A DNA stretch of 64,000 nt from JAIQFV01 sp041494885 (GTDB taxonomy: Bacteria > Acidobacteriota > Terriglobia > JAIQFV01). Of this stretch, positions 15,936-25,106 are shown piece after piece. The notes below the pieces were generated by a model. The model did no database searches, was not told the DNA's origin, and saw only the letters and a program-made list of their open reading frames with translations. Position numbers and translations under genes: made by a program. How positions within the stretch are numbered: position 1 is the stretch's first letter; the number at the start of each line of letters is the position of its first letter. Where the stretch lies: the NCBI GenBank assembly GCA_041494885.1, contig JBGQBO010000010.1:1-64000 (forward strand), given 5' to 3'.

Positions 15936-17009
15936 TCAGGATGGCGCAACCAGCGCTTCGCTGCCCTGGGTATATATTTTCTTGACAATTTCTTCGATGG
16001 ATTCTTCTTCGATCAGGATGTCTCGCACCTCGAGAGTGTTGACAATTTGGCGGAGGATCTCTTCGGAAGGAATGCTATTACGGTCATAAACGATCCGGCA
16101 CTTCAACTCGTCAACGGGTTCAAGCCTCAACCCGTTGGACACAGTGTCCGAGGTCGACGGCAGATGTAGTGTCAGTTTGGCCAGGGCGGCATTCAACTGA
16201 TCAATCTTCGGAAGTTCGGACTTGTCTTTCAGATACAGTGTAATCTGGTTGATCTTCCCAAGACGGCGCTTGATGTCCTGGAGCGATCCATCGAAGAGAA
16301 TCTTTCCGTGATCGATGATCATGATTCGCTTGCAGAGTTCTTCAATGTCCGCCAGATCATGGGTCGTGAGAAGGACCGTCGTTTGAAATTGTGGGCTGAT
16401 TGTTTTCAGAAATTCCCGAATGCTTTCCTTCCCCACGACATCAAGGCCGATGGTCGGCTCGTCGAGAAACAGCAGGGGGGGATTGTGCAACAAGGAAGCC
16501 GCCAGATCACAGCGCATGCGCTCGCCCAGTGACAGTTTTCGAACGGGGGTGTGGAGGAAATCTCCCAGGCGCAGAATTTCATTGAACAGCGCCATGCGGG
16601 CGTCGAAATCCTTTTGCGAGACGTCGTAGATGCGTCGCAGCAGCTTGAAGGATTCGATGACGGCAATGTCCCACCACAGTTGCGTGCGTTGGCCGAATAC
16701 GACTCCAATGGTTTGGGTGTAATGCTTGCGATCCCGATGCGGGACAAAGCCGTTGACCACGATTTCTCCCGCTGATGGAACCAGGATCCCGGTCAGCATT
16801 TTGATGGTGGTCGATTTTCCGGCGCCGTTAGGACCGATATAACCCACCATTTCTCCCGTGGCGATGTCGAACGAAATGTTGTCAACGGCCTTAACCTGAT
16901 GGTACGTGCGCACAAACAGATCCTTGAGGGCCCCCGCGACACCCTCGCGGCGTTTGAAGGTGCGAAAGTACTTGCACAACCCGTTCACATGCACGATCGT
17001 GTCGTTCAT
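15936..17009 (-). CDS. ABC exporter ATP-binding protein (COG4586-like)
   Basis: A 357-residue ATPase. The frame extends to 17330, but MNDTIVHVNGLCKYF at 17009 is the normal family start. Walker A is GPNGAGKST near residue 61. The signature is LSLGERMRCDLAASLL, followed by Walker B LLFLDEPTIGLD and the switch region LLTTHDLADIEELC. The stretch between the N-terminal strand and Walker A (RREGVAGALKDLFVR) is typical of the COG4586 group, which works with COG4587 and COG3694 permeases. It presumably powers the two permeases at 10831-12580, although a dehydrogenase gene now lies between. A -35/-10 pair TTGCCC-17-TAGAAT stands 60 bases upstream. Confidence 0.88.
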   Translation of the reverse strand: MNDTIVHVNGLCKYFRTFKRREGVAGALKDLFVRTYHQVKAVDNISFDIATGEMVGYIGPNGAGKSTTIKMLTGILVPSAGEIVVNGFVPHRDRKHYTQTIGVVFGQRTQLWWDIAVIESFKLLRRIYDVSQKDFDARMALFNEILRLGDFLHTPVRKLSLGERMRCDLAASLLHNPPLLFLDEPTIGLDVVGKESIREFLKTISPQFQTTVLLTTHDLADIEELCKRIMIIDHGKILFDGSLQDIKRRLGKINQITLYLKDKSELPKIDQLNAALAKLTLHLPSTSDTVSNGLRLEPVDELKCRIVYDRNSIPSEEILRQIVNTLEVRDILIEEESIEEIVKKIYTQGSEALVAPS

Positions 17010-17068
17010 AGGGATGCCGCCAGTTCGAAATGGGCCTGGGAGTTTATTGTCGATCCCAAACCCCCTGG

Positions 17069-17097
17069 ATTCTAACAAAGCAGACGCGGAGGGGCAA
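17069..17097 (-). promoter_or_regulatory. Candidate promoter of the ABC ATPase gene
   Basis: Minus-strand TTGCCC (17097-17092), 17 bases, TAGAAT (17074-17069). It would start transcription near 17062, leaving a leader of about 50 bases before the ATG at 17009. Four -35 and five -10 positions match the sigma-70 consensus. Confidence 0.5.
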
Positions 17098-17328
17098 TTC
17101 GGCCCTAAACCCGGATTGAACTTCCAGTCAAATCCTGGCTGTGAACTGGGAGCTACATCTAATTCATCCACCCTCTCCCCGTGGCTTGAATACCGCCGGA
17201 GGGTTCGTTCGAACACGCGATGACCCCATGTGCTGCTCCTCCTTTTTTCGGAGGTGCGATCTCCGTCTTGGAGAAGACCCGGATTCATCGTTGATGAACT
17301 GACTCCCGGTGTGATTAAATCGCTCCCC

Positions 17329-17973
17329 ATGACACCTCAACCCTCCGGGGCGGATCAAAATCGCGCCTTGCTTCGAATCTCAACCTGGATCCTGGCGGGG
17401 GCCTGTAGTTTCGTCACCCTGGTGACCAGCAGCCAGATCGGACCCAAGTCCGGGTCCGCGGAAAAAGCGGCTCGGGTGGATGCCATCTTTCAATCGCTGA
17501 AAGAAAATTCACCCATGGGCAAGAGGCCGCCGCAGAACTCCACGATTAGAATCACCGAAGATGAGTTGAATGCTTATCTCGAGCAGGAATACCGCAAGAA
17601 ACCACACAGTGGGATGAAGTCCGCCTCCGTGAAACTATTCGACGGCAACCGTATCGCGGCTGATTCGATCATCGATGTGGACGAAATCCGGAGCGACAAC
17701 TCCATGGGATTGAAGATGCTCACCTGGCTGATGAGCGGCAATCAATTGCTCCACGCCGAAGCCAAGCTGATTTTCAAGGACAATACCGTCACTTATCAAC
17801 TGGAACGCGCCCGGGTCAATGACGTCACCCTGCCCAATGCCCTCGTGGAAAAACTCATCGAAATATTAGCCCGCAAGCAGTCCCAGAGGATCGATGTGAC
17901 CAAGCCCATCCCACTTTCCGCTTCCATCAAACACGTGGAGATTCAGCAAGCCCTGCTGATCATCCAAACTTGA
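17329..17973 (+). CDS. Small secreted or anchored protein, unknown function
   Basis: A 214-residue protein, divergent from the ABC ATPase gene. The start chosen is ATG 17329 (MTPQPSGADQNRALLRIST), which gives a hydrophobic segment ILAGACSFVTLVTSS at about residues 20-34, so it is probably exported or anchored. The rest is soluble and includes IRITEDELNAYLEQEY, a pattern seen in small lipid-binding-like proteins in which a strand is followed by this helix. The later alternating strands (SASVKLFDGNRIAADSIIDV, LLHAEAKLIFKDNTVTY) fit a beta-rich tubular or DUF2993/LmeA-like fold, but this is only a pattern resemblance. A GTG at 17311 is an alternative start. Confidence 0.6.
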   Translation: MTPQPSGADQNRALLRISTWILAGACSFVTLVTSSQIGPKSGSAEKAARVDAIFQSLKENSPMGKRPPQNSTIRITEDELNAYLEQEYRKKPHSGMKSASVKLFDGNRIAADSIIDVDEIRSDNSMGLKMLTWLMSGNQLLHAEAKLIFKDNTVTYQLERARVNDVTLPNALVEKLIEILARKQSQRIDVTKPIPLSASIKHVEIQQALLIIQT

Positions 17974-18042
17974 GAGTTTCGGAGGGAAAGGGTGTTCGCT
18001 TCACCCCGCAAAGTCAGCGGGTGGAGGCCCTGCACACCGGAT

Positions 18043-19455
18043 TCAATCCTCAGCGACCGTCTCTCGCTTGCGGGCCTTACGGGTAAGATGAATGCAATAA
18101 ACCACCACCCCGGTCAGCAGCCACAAAAGGCCGATCAAGATCGCGCGACGCGATAGATAGAATAATTCCCCGATCACCCCGACCAAAGCAAGACAGGCCA
18201 GCAAGGGTTGTCCCCCCACGGAGATCGGTATACGGAAGGGTCGTTCCTGATCCGGTCTCTTCCGGCGCAAGATCAAGACCGACAAGTTGACGAACACAAA
18301 CACAATCAGTGCCGCGAACACGCCGGCGGAAGCCACCACGGCAATATTGCCGATCGTTGTCAAGCTGACTCCCAGGGCGCCCAGGACGAGCGTTGCCACG
18401 GACGGGGAGTGAAAGCGTGGATGAATCCTCGCAAGGAATCCGGGGAGCCGTCCATCCCTTGCCATGGCCAGACCGACGCGGGGTGCCCCGATCAAGCAGC
18501 CCATCCCCGATGTGGCCGTGGCCGCCATGCCGGCCAGAGCAATGAAGGCCGGCGCAATGGATGCAAAAAATGACTTCGTCGAAAGGGCAGCTCGCATGGC
18601 CGTAGCTAGCGGCGCATCCAGCTTCGGCAACAGACTCCATTCCACCACGCGAACACTGGTCCAACCCACCAAGGTATAAAGCAGCACGACGGTCAGAATC
18701 GAAGTCACTGTCGCCAGGGGAACATCCCGTCGAGGATTTCTTGCCTCTTCTGCAAGCGTGCAAATTGCGTCGATGTGTGTTTGTCCAAAGGCCACAATAG
18801 CCGCCGCGGCCACAACGCCGGCCCAGCCCAGCGGCATAAATGGAACCTGCGCCATCGGGGCGGCGATGCGGGCGGTCGCAAGACCCAGAACAATGAATAT
18901 GGCGAGGGCCACTATCTTCACAAAAACCAGGACGTTGATCAGGTGTTTGGAAAGTTTCAGGCCCAGGTAAAGCAATGCGGTCGTCAGGACACCCAGCAAA
19001 GCGGCCCAGGTCCGCAACGATAACCCGGGATAAACGAATCGCGCGTACAATCCAAACCCGAGCCACACGGCCGCCCCAACGATCACATACTGGGTCATCA
19101 GGGTCCATCCCACCACGACCGAAACAAACGCTCCCAGCCGTGGCGACAGCGTCGTGAACGCCTCGCGGCAATACACGTAGGAGGCCCCGGCACTTGGATA
19201 CATGGCCGCAAGCTCTGAAAAGCTCAGCGCGGTCAACGTGGCGACCGTCCCTGCAATCAGGAAACTCAAAAACAGCGCCGGACCGGCTTGGCCCGCCGCG
19301 ATGCCGGTGAGAACAAAAATCCCCGCACCAATCAGAGAGGCCACCCCGATCGACCACAAATCGAAAAAGGACAATCTCCTGGTAAGACCGGAATGATGTG
19401 CGTCCGACGACTCAGGCGCGACCGCAGGCGAAGGTGAAACACTTTCGTTTTTCAT
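18043..19455 (-). CDS. APC-family amino acid permease
   Basis: A 470-residue APC permease with 12 predicted spans, starting MKNESVSPSPAVAPES. TM1 has the substrate-binding signature GVASLIGAGIFVLTGIAAG, and TM2-3 has FSELAAMYPSAGASYVYCRE. The loop VLILRRKRPDQERPFRIP before the last spans is typical of the CAT/YfnA group of cationic amino acid importers. It ends about 70 bases from the convergent small secreted protein gene at 17973. It is a separate subfamily from the permease at 5378-6766. Confidence 0.88.
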   Translation of the reverse strand: MKNESVSPSPAVAPESSDAHHSGLTRRLSFFDLWSIGVASLIGAGIFVLTGIAAGQAGPALFLSFLIAGTVATLTALSFSELAAMYPSAGASYVYCREAFTTLSPRLGAFVSVVVGWTLMTQYVIVGAAVWLGFGLYARFVYPGLSLRTWAALLGVLTTALLYLGLKLSKHLINVLVFVKIVALAIFIVLGLATARIAAPMAQVPFMPLGWAGVVAAAAIVAFGQTHIDAICTLAEEARNPRRDVPLATVTSILTVVLLYTLVGWTSVRVVEWSLLPKLDAPLATAMRAALSTKSFFASIAPAFIALAGMAATATSGMGCLIGAPRVGLAMARDGRLPGFLARIHPRFHSPSVATLVLGALGVSLTTIGNIAVVASAGVFAALIVFVFVNLSVLILRRKRPDQERPFRIPISVGGQPLLACLALVGVIGELFYLSRRAILIGLLWLLTGVVVYCIHLTRKARKRETVAED

Positions 19456-19953
19456 GAGAGATGGAGAAGCTGAAGGCCGGGTGTTTCAAACCGAAAAGCA
19501 CGATAATTCTACCAACCCGGGCGTCTGAGGGGAACAAAAAACAAAAGTCACTTTCCCTGTTCAAATTGTGGAATTCGGGTCAAACGTGAATTCAAGGATT
19601 GAGAACCCAGCGGCACCCTCGGAAGGATTCGAGGACAGGACGTTAGGCTCTTCTCACAACCCCGCGAACGAGGACAAAACCGTGCGTTCGCGGGTCGCCG
19701 GGGTCATTTACCCTAGGGAGGCGGCTCAAGGTAGCCAGTTTGCTGCAAGGGTCGAGCGTGAGGTGGGCGGAAGCTTTTCCCCCATTGGTGGGGAACCCCT
19801 GAAGATTCAACTTAGAGATCGGGAACCGCTTTGCGTTGGGCTGAAGCGCCCCACCGATGGGAGAACACGGTGAGTCCCCCATGCCGTGGAGGTCCACTCC
19901 CCAAAAACTAAGTAAGGAGAATTCTCAATCCTGGGGGTGCGTGCCACGCGGCA
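19456..19953. other. Intergenic gap with one GC hairpin
   Basis: About 500 bases without a recognisable gene. The clearest element is the 10-bp inverted repeat CCCGCGAACG (19661-19670) / CGTTCGCGGG (19685-19694). Short frames on both strands have no domain, and their composition resembles noncoding sequence. Confidence 0.45.
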
Positions 19954-21894
19954 TCAACCCAAGCGTTTATTCAAGGCCGCATTCAATGCCTTTTCATTAA
20001 TCTTGATGCTGCCGTCGCGCAGTCCCCGGGCCAGCAGTTCATCCTGGAAGGATTGAAAGGCACTCGCGCGTTTTTGGTCAAGCAATTCTTCGGTCGTGGC
20101 TGCCTTGGCCTTCTCAAACTCCTCCGGTTTCATTTCTTCCTTGGCCTTGAGTCGAAACACGATGAACCTGCTTCCAAGCTTGAGCGCGGTGGAGGTGTCA
20201 CCCGTCTTCATGGCAAACGCTGCACTGCTGATGTCCCGGACATCTCCTAATTTCTTGTCCGTGGCGTTCCGCCGGAATGGGTCCGAGGTCTCCACTTTTA
20301 GACCCCCTGCCTTGGCGGGGGAGGAAAAATCCTTGGCCGCGGCCGCTGTCTTGGCAAAGGCCTCCGCCTTTTGCTTGGCCAATTCCAAGCCCCGGACATT
20401 TTTGAATCCTCTCTCAACCCTCGCTCGAATTTCCGAGAGTTCGGGGGTGTGGGGCGGCTTGATTTCAACCACATTTGGAATCACGAATCCGGGGCTGACC
20501 CGCACGGGCTGTCCGATCGCGTTCAATGCGGTCCCGAAGACTCTTTTTTCAAAGTCCGGATTGCTGCCGATTTCCGGCACGGCGTCCCCCACGGCGAACA
20601 GCGGGGTTTCGCGGATCTCGGCCCCAAACTGCCTGGCGATCCCCTCGAAATCATTCGGTTTTGTCAAGACGGCAGCATAGATCTTATCGGCCAGCGCCGA
20701 GCCCTCGCGATCCGACTTCTGCGCCAGGAAGGTGGGGCGTATTTGTTCCTTGGCCTCCTCAAAACTCATGGTGTGCGCCGCCTGATGATCGGTGGCCTTG
20801 AGAATCTGCAAACCAAAGCGGGTGTTGACGAGATCGCTGACCGCACCGACTCCCAGCGAGAGGGCCACTTGCTTGACTTCAGGAAAGAAGTTGGTGTTCG
20901 AATCAACCCATCCCTGGTCTCCACCGGCTCCTTTCGTGGCGGCGTCATCGGAGTACTCCTTCGCCAATTGAGCAAAGTCGGCTCCGGCGCGTGCTTTGGC
21001 GAGGACATCGAGTGCTTTCTGCCGGATCTTCTCAACTTCCTCCGGAGACTTCCCCTGGGTGATGAAGAGAATCTGGCTGATCCGCGTGCGATCATTGGCG
21101 AAATAACGGATGCGATTTTGATCGTAGTACTGTCGCAAGTCTTCATCCCTGGCTCTTGTTTCAGTGCGGATTTTGTTCATGTTGACGAGGATGAATTTCG
21201 CCCGGCGTTGCTCCGTCGTCATAAACCTCTTTTTGTTGTCCTCATAGTACTTTTTCAGCGCGGCCTCGTCCACCGCAGCTGTTTTCTCGATCTCGGCGGG
21301 ATCAAACAGCACGTAATCGAGCGTCACTTTCTCATTGTTGTTGCGGTAGTACCGCTCCGCTTCTTCCGGCGTCACGACAATGGCGTCGGTAATCAAGTGG
21401 CGGAGTTTGTCGATCAAAATCTGGTTTCGTACATCCGCCTCAAACTCTTCGACCGACATCCCGCTCTGCTGGAGGACGCGGGTATACACCTGCATGTTCA
21501 CCCCGCCGCCCATCTGCTGAAACAAGGGAGAAGAGAGCAGCTTTTCCTTCAGTTCCCGGTCGCTTGCCTCCAGCCCGAAGCTCTTTGCCTCTTCAATCAG
21601 CAGTTTCTGGATAATCAATTGGTCCAGCAGTTGCCGGGGAACTCCCACCTGCTTTAAAAACTCGATGTCTTTGGGATAGTTCGAACTCTTCAAAAAGCGT
21701 CTAAAGGTAGCAACATAGTCACCTGCCGACACTTCGGTCTTGCCCACCTGGGCAATGGTTGCACTGGAGCTGGCGTCACTTATCGCGGTAGGCGCCGGAA
21801 TAAAAAAGACCACCATACCCAGCGCCATGATCCCTGTGATAAACCCCAGGATCCATTTCGACGCGGCTTTTTGTTTGCGGAACAGATCAAGCAT
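19954..21894 (-). CDS. PpiD/SurA-like periplasmic peptidyl-prolyl isomerase
   Basis: A 646-residue protein. The ATG at 21894 is preceded by AAGGAG and starts MLDLFRKQKAASKWILGFIT, with one membrane anchor (ILGFITGIMALGMVVFFI), the layout of PpiD. A SurA-N-like chaperone part (YVATFRRFLKSS, LLDQLIIQKLLIEEAKSFGL) comes next. A parvulin domain follows at about residues 260-385 (ISQILFITQGKSPEEVEKI, FAQLAKEYSDDAATKGAGGD, GWVDSNTNFFPEV). A second, weaker parvulin-like part lies in the C-terminal third. The role is folding of exported and outer-membrane proteins at the periplasmic face of the inner membrane. Length and anchor fit PpiD (about 620 residues) better than SurA (about 430). Confidence 0.85.
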   Translation of the reverse strand: MLDLFRKQKAASKWILGFITGIMALGMVVFFIPAPTAISDASSSATIAQVGKTEVSAGDYVATFRRFLKSSNYPKDIEFLKQVGVPRQLLDQLIIQKLLIEEAKSFGLEASDRELKEKLLSSPLFQQMGGGVNMQVYTRVLQQSGMSVEEFEADVRNQILIDKLRHLITDAIVVTPEEAERYYRNNNEKVTLDYVLFDPAEIEKTAAVDEAALKKYYEDNKKRFMTTEQRRAKFILVNMNKIRTETRARDEDLRQYYDQNRIRYFANDRTRISQILFITQGKSPEEVEKIRQKALDVLAKARAGADFAQLAKEYSDDAATKGAGGDQGWVDSNTNFFPEVKQVALSLGVGAVSDLVNTRFGLQILKATDHQAAHTMSFEEAKEQIRPTFLAQKSDREGSALADKIYAAVLTKPNDFEGIARQFGAEIRETPLFAVGDAVPEIGSNPDFEKRVFGTALNAIGQPVRVSPGFVIPNVVEIKPPHTPELSEIRARVERGFKNVRGLELAKQKAEAFAKTAAAAKDFSSPAKAGGLKVETSDPFRRNATDKKLGDVRDISSAAFAMKTGDTSTALKLGSRFIVFRLKAKEEMKPEEFEKAKAATTEELLDQKRASAFQSFQDELLARGLRDGSIKINEKALNAALNKRLG

Positions 21895-22623
21895 GAATGC
21901 GTACTCCTTCCTGAAACTGAGAATTATATTCGACAACCACGGAATCCTCAATGTGATTTTTGTTTTTTGAGCTTTCGCAAACTCCTGAGATCGGGCCCTT
22001 TTGAAGTGTCGCGAAACGGAGATGCGCGGAGAGAAGATGCAGACTGAAACCAATCAAATCAGGGTTTCTCTTTTGATACATGACTTTTTGTCCCAGTCCC
22101 CCCTTCAAAAAATGGAATGGGGGAATCCGGGCTACCTGCTTAAAAAAGTTGAACTTGTATCGTGTCTATGCTAATTTATGCTTTTTCAGGGGGTTCGAGG
22201 CACCTGGAGATCCGGGATTGACCACTGCATTCTTCCGAGAGATGAAATTTCCGGCGCCGGAGCATCGGCGGTGGAAGATGTGAGAAGGAAGTCGGAGGAT
22301 TCGAAATCGGGTTTTTGAATTTCTTATTCACGCATCTTAGGTGACAATCAAAATACCCTTTTCACCTGAGATCGGATCGTTTGGCACACATGTCTCACGA
22401 CGTACCTTCTTCAATTGAAATCAATCCCAAGCTGGTTCAATTGGCTGTTCCCAAATATCTAAAGTTTATCCACTATTAGACGTTAAGATTAGAGGAGGGA
22501 GAAAACGTGCCAACTCTCGGGGGAGGTCATGCCTCTTTTCCCTGGGAGGCGTGAGCCGACGAGGATTGTCGACGAGGACCGGTTTCTCTTAACTCCGTGG
22601 TAGCAGAAGGAGTTCGATCCATA
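21895..22623. other. Divergent intergenic region upstream of mreB
   Basis: About 730 bases between the divergent PpiD-like and mreB starts. It should carry both promoters. The stretch 22300-22500 is AT-rich compared with the genes around it and includes TTGGCT with an AT-rich run downstream, but no pair is good enough to call. No ORF with family resemblance was found. Confidence 0.45.
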
Positions 22624-23655
22624 ATGAACTTTCGATCGATCTTTAGTTTTTTCTCCAGTGATTTGGCGATTGATCTTGGCACAGCCAACACGTTGGTGTT
22701 TGCCAAAGGTAAGGGAATCCTCGTCAACGAACCGTCCATCGTGGCGGTCAACCGGGTGACCAATGAAGTCGAAGCGGTGGGCCGGGAGGCCAAGGAGATG
22801 CTGGGACGTACCCCCGGGAACATTGTGGCCATCCGCCCGCTGAAGGACGGGGTCATTGCTGATTTTAAGGTGACGGAACGCATGCTGAATTACTTCATTC
22901 AGCGCGCGCACAATCGAAAGATGCTGGTCCATCCCCGCATTGTGATCGGCGTGCCCAGTGAGATTACGCAAGTGGAAAAGCGCGCCGTGATGGATTCTGC
23001 TTTTCGCGCCAAAGCGAGTGAGGTGCATCTGGTCGAACAAGCGGTCGTGGCCGCCATTGGCGCGGGTCTGCCGATTTCGGAACCTTCCGGCAACATGATC
23101 GTGGATATCGGCGGAGGCACCACCGACATTGCTGTGATTTCGCTCTCCGGAATTGTGTACAGCCGCTCGGTTCGGGTGGCCGGCAACGCCATGGATGAAG
23201 CCATTACCCAATACATGAAACGGAAGTTCAATTTGCTGATTGGCGAGCGGACGGCAGAGCAGATCAAGATTGAAGTCGGCTCGGCGTATCCGCTCGATAC
23301 GCCCCTTACCCTGGAGATCAAGGGCCGAAATCTGATCGAGGGCATTCCCAAGACGGTGACCGTGACGGATGCGGAGATTCGAGACTCTCTTTCGGAGTCG
23401 GTCGGGATCATTGTCAACGCGATCCGCGTGGCGCTGGAACGCACCCCACCTGAACTTTCCGCGGACATCAGCGATCGCGGCATCATGTTAACGGGCGGCG
23501 GGGCTCTGCTCAAGAACTTGGACCGGCGCATCAGCGAAGAGACCGGACTTCCCGTTTTCGTGGCCGACGATCCCCTTTGTTCGGTCGTGCTCGGCACAGG
23601 ACGCATGCTGGACGACTTCCGGTTGTTGCGGAAGATTTCAGTGGATTACCAGTAA
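22624..23655 (+). CDS. mreB: Rod shape-determining protein MreB
   Basis: A 343-residue bacterial actin. The ATG at 22624 begins MNFRSIFSFFSSDLAIDLG, matching the family start, with AAGGAG upstream. The actin phosphate-1 loop is AIDLGTANTLVF, the connect-1/phosphate-2 region is VDIGGGTTDIAVI, and the adenosine motif is IMLTGGGALLKNLD. It forms membrane-bound filaments on the cytoplasmic face that direct lateral wall synthesis. It is the first gene of the mreB-mreC-mreD-mrdA-rodA block, all on the plus strand with gaps of 26-59 bases. Confidence 0.97.
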   Translation: MNFRSIFSFFSSDLAIDLGTANTLVFAKGKGILVNEPSIVAVNRVTNEVEAVGREAKEMLGRTPGNIVAIRPLKDGVIADFKVTERMLNYFIQRAHNRKMLVHPRIVIGVPSEITQVEKRAVMDSAFRAKASEVHLVEQAVVAAIGAGLPISEPSGNMIVDIGGGTTDIAVISLSGIVYSRSVRVAGNAMDEAITQYMKRKFNLLIGERTAEQIKIEVGSAYPLDTPLTLEIKGRNLIEGIPKTVTVTDAEIRDSLSESVGIIVNAIRVALERTPPELSADISDRGIMLTGGGALLKNLDRRISEETGLPVFVADDPLCSVVLGTGRMLDDFRLLRKISVDYQ

Positions 23656-23707
23656 CCCGAGAACTTCAAACCGCCGTCGCCTCGTCGGGCGGTTGAAGGG
23701 CAAGACC

Positions 23708-24532
23708 ATGAACGCGTTTTTGACTCGAAGAAAAAACTGGGTGGCGCTCAGCTTGACGCTGCTCACACAGTTGGTCCTTTTGGGAACTCAGGTCACGGAC
23801 CGCAACAATGTACGATTTTTGCGGATCTGGGCCAACTTCCTCATCATTCCAGCCGAACAATTCACATCGGCCACGGTCGATCTGACCAGTGACGTGTGGC
23901 ACCACTATATCGCGCTCCGACATGCCTCTGAAGAAAACCGTCAGCTGAAGGAACGGATTCAGGCCCTCTCCCTGGAGAAAAACCGCCTGGACGCGGAGGT
24001 CCAGGGGAGCCAGCGACTGAAAGCACTCTTGGATTTGAAGGAAGCGGCTCCCTGGGCGAGTGTGGCGAGTGAGGTTATCGGCAGTTCTCCCAGTGAAGCC
24101 TTTAAGTCCATCATCCTGAACACGGGCGCAAATGCCGGCCTTACTAATAACCTGCCCGTCCTGACCCCGGAGGGTGTGGTCGGCCGAATTGTCCGTGTAT
24201 CGGCTCATTCTTCCTGGGTGCAACTGATCACCGACAGCGAAAGCGGGGTAGGGGTCGTGTTTGAGAAGTCACGCATCCACGGGGTGGCCAAGGGTTCGGG
24301 AGGGAGCCTTCTGGATATTGAGTACGTGGTGAATGAAGAGAATATATCCGTGGGCGATGTGATTCGAACCTCGGGTGAAGACCAGATCTATCCGAAGGAT
24401 TTACTGGTGGGCACAGTCGTGGCCATGCGATCTGGCAGCGGGATCTTCAAAAGAATCACCGCCGTCCCGGCGGCGCAACTCTCGCGATTGGAAGAGGTGC
24501 TGGTGATGAAGAAAACACCCAGGCGCGAATAA
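23708..24532 (+). CDS. mreC: Rod shape-determining protein MreC
   Basis: A 274-residue protein. The start at 23708 (MNAFLTRRKNWVALSLTLL) follows GAAGGG at a suitable distance. One membrane span at about residues 11-28 is followed by a coiled coil (ASEENRQLKERIQALSLEKN) and two beta-barrel domains with the family pattern VIGSSPSEAFKSIILNTGAN and GVVGRIVRVSAHSSWVQLI. It is a periplasmic scaffold linking MreB filaments to PBP2/RodA. It lies 52 bases after mreB. Confidence 0.95.
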   Translation: MNAFLTRRKNWVALSLTLLTQLVLLGTQVTDRNNVRFLRIWANFLIIPAEQFTSATVDLTSDVWHHYIALRHASEENRQLKERIQALSLEKNRLDAEVQGSQRLKALLDLKEAAPWASVASEVIGSSPSEAFKSIILNTGANAGLTNNLPVLTPEGVVGRIVRVSAHSSWVQLITDSESGVGVVFEKSRIHGVAKGSGGSLLDIEYVVNEENISVGDVIRTSGEDQIYPKDLLVGTVVAMRSGSGIFKRITAVPAAQLSRLEEVLVMKKTPRRE

Positions 24533-24552
24533 CACTCCGGAGAGGCAGCGAC

Positions 24553-24569
24553 TGCCCCGCCTAGCGGGG
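24553..24569 (+). repeat. Short GC hairpin between mreC and mreD
   Basis: CCCCGC-CTA-GCGGGG (24555-24569) in the 59-base spacer. It has no T-run and could modulate mRNA decay or relative expression inside the operon. Confidence 0.4.
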
Positions 24570-24591
24570 TCACAGCGGACGGGTTCACTGA

Positions 24592-25080
24592 ATGGAGCGT
24601 CACCGCTATCCGATTTGGGTCATCTCCCTGTTTGTGGTTGTCTCGGTCTTGGTGCAATCCAAGTTACCCCTCTGGCTGCCGCACACCTCCTGGCTGGACC
24701 TTCCCCTGATTGTGACCATCTATTTTGGACTGTCCTACCGGGATTCGATCCGCGGGATGTCAATCGGGGCGGTGGCCGGGCTGCTTCAAGATGCGCTTTC
24801 TCATGGACCGATCGGGATTAATGGGGTGACCAAAACCCTGGTGGGTTTTTTCACGTCCTCAGTGAGCGGACGGATTGAAGTGGACCATACCTTGATTCGT
24901 ATGACTGCACTTTGGTTTTACAGCGTGGTCAATCTGGGGCTGTTTGCGGTGCTGGAAAGGGTCTTTTTTGCCTCGCGTTTCTCCTGGGCCCACTATCATT
25001 TTGTCTTCACGCCGCTCCTGAATGTAGCGCTCGGGCTTCCCCTCTTTATCCTGGGCGATCGGCTCCGCAAAAGGGATTGA
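24592..25080 (+). CDS. mreD: Rod shape-determining protein MreD
   Basis: A 162-residue, five- to six-span inner-membrane protein, starting MERHRYPIWVISLFVV. The conserved part includes VTIYFGLSYRDSIRGMSIGA, GLLQDALSHGPIGINGV and KTLVGFFTSSVSGR, as in MreD. It is part of the elongasome with MreC, PBP2 and RodA. MreD is normally 150-170 residues, so it is full length. It ends 26 bases before mrdA. Confidence 0.92.
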   Translation: MERHRYPIWVISLFVVVSVLVQSKLPLWLPHTSWLDLPLIVTIYFGLSYRDSIRGMSIGAVAGLLQDALSHGPIGINGVTKTLVGFFTSSVSGRIEVDHTLIRMTALWFYSVVNLGLFAVLERVFFASRFSWAHYHFVFTPLLNVALGLPLFILGDRLRKRD

Positions 25081-25106
25081 TGAACCTGGTTTCGGGCAGT
25101 TAAGTC

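Noticed and set aside
17160..17225. tRNA-like GGGTTCGTTCGAACA sequence
   Set aside because: No acceptor-stem pairing or anticodon arm could be built around it.
19568..19897. Overlapping ORFs of 84-101 codons on both strands in the gap before the PpiD-like gene
   Set aside because: No domain, no ribosome site, and overlapping frames on both strands indicate chance open frames in GC-rich noncoding DNA.
20371..21657. 428-codon plus-strand ORF opposite the PpiD-like gene
   Set aside because: Lies entirely antisense to a well-supported gene; no recognisable domain; explained by the codon pattern of the real gene on the other strand.
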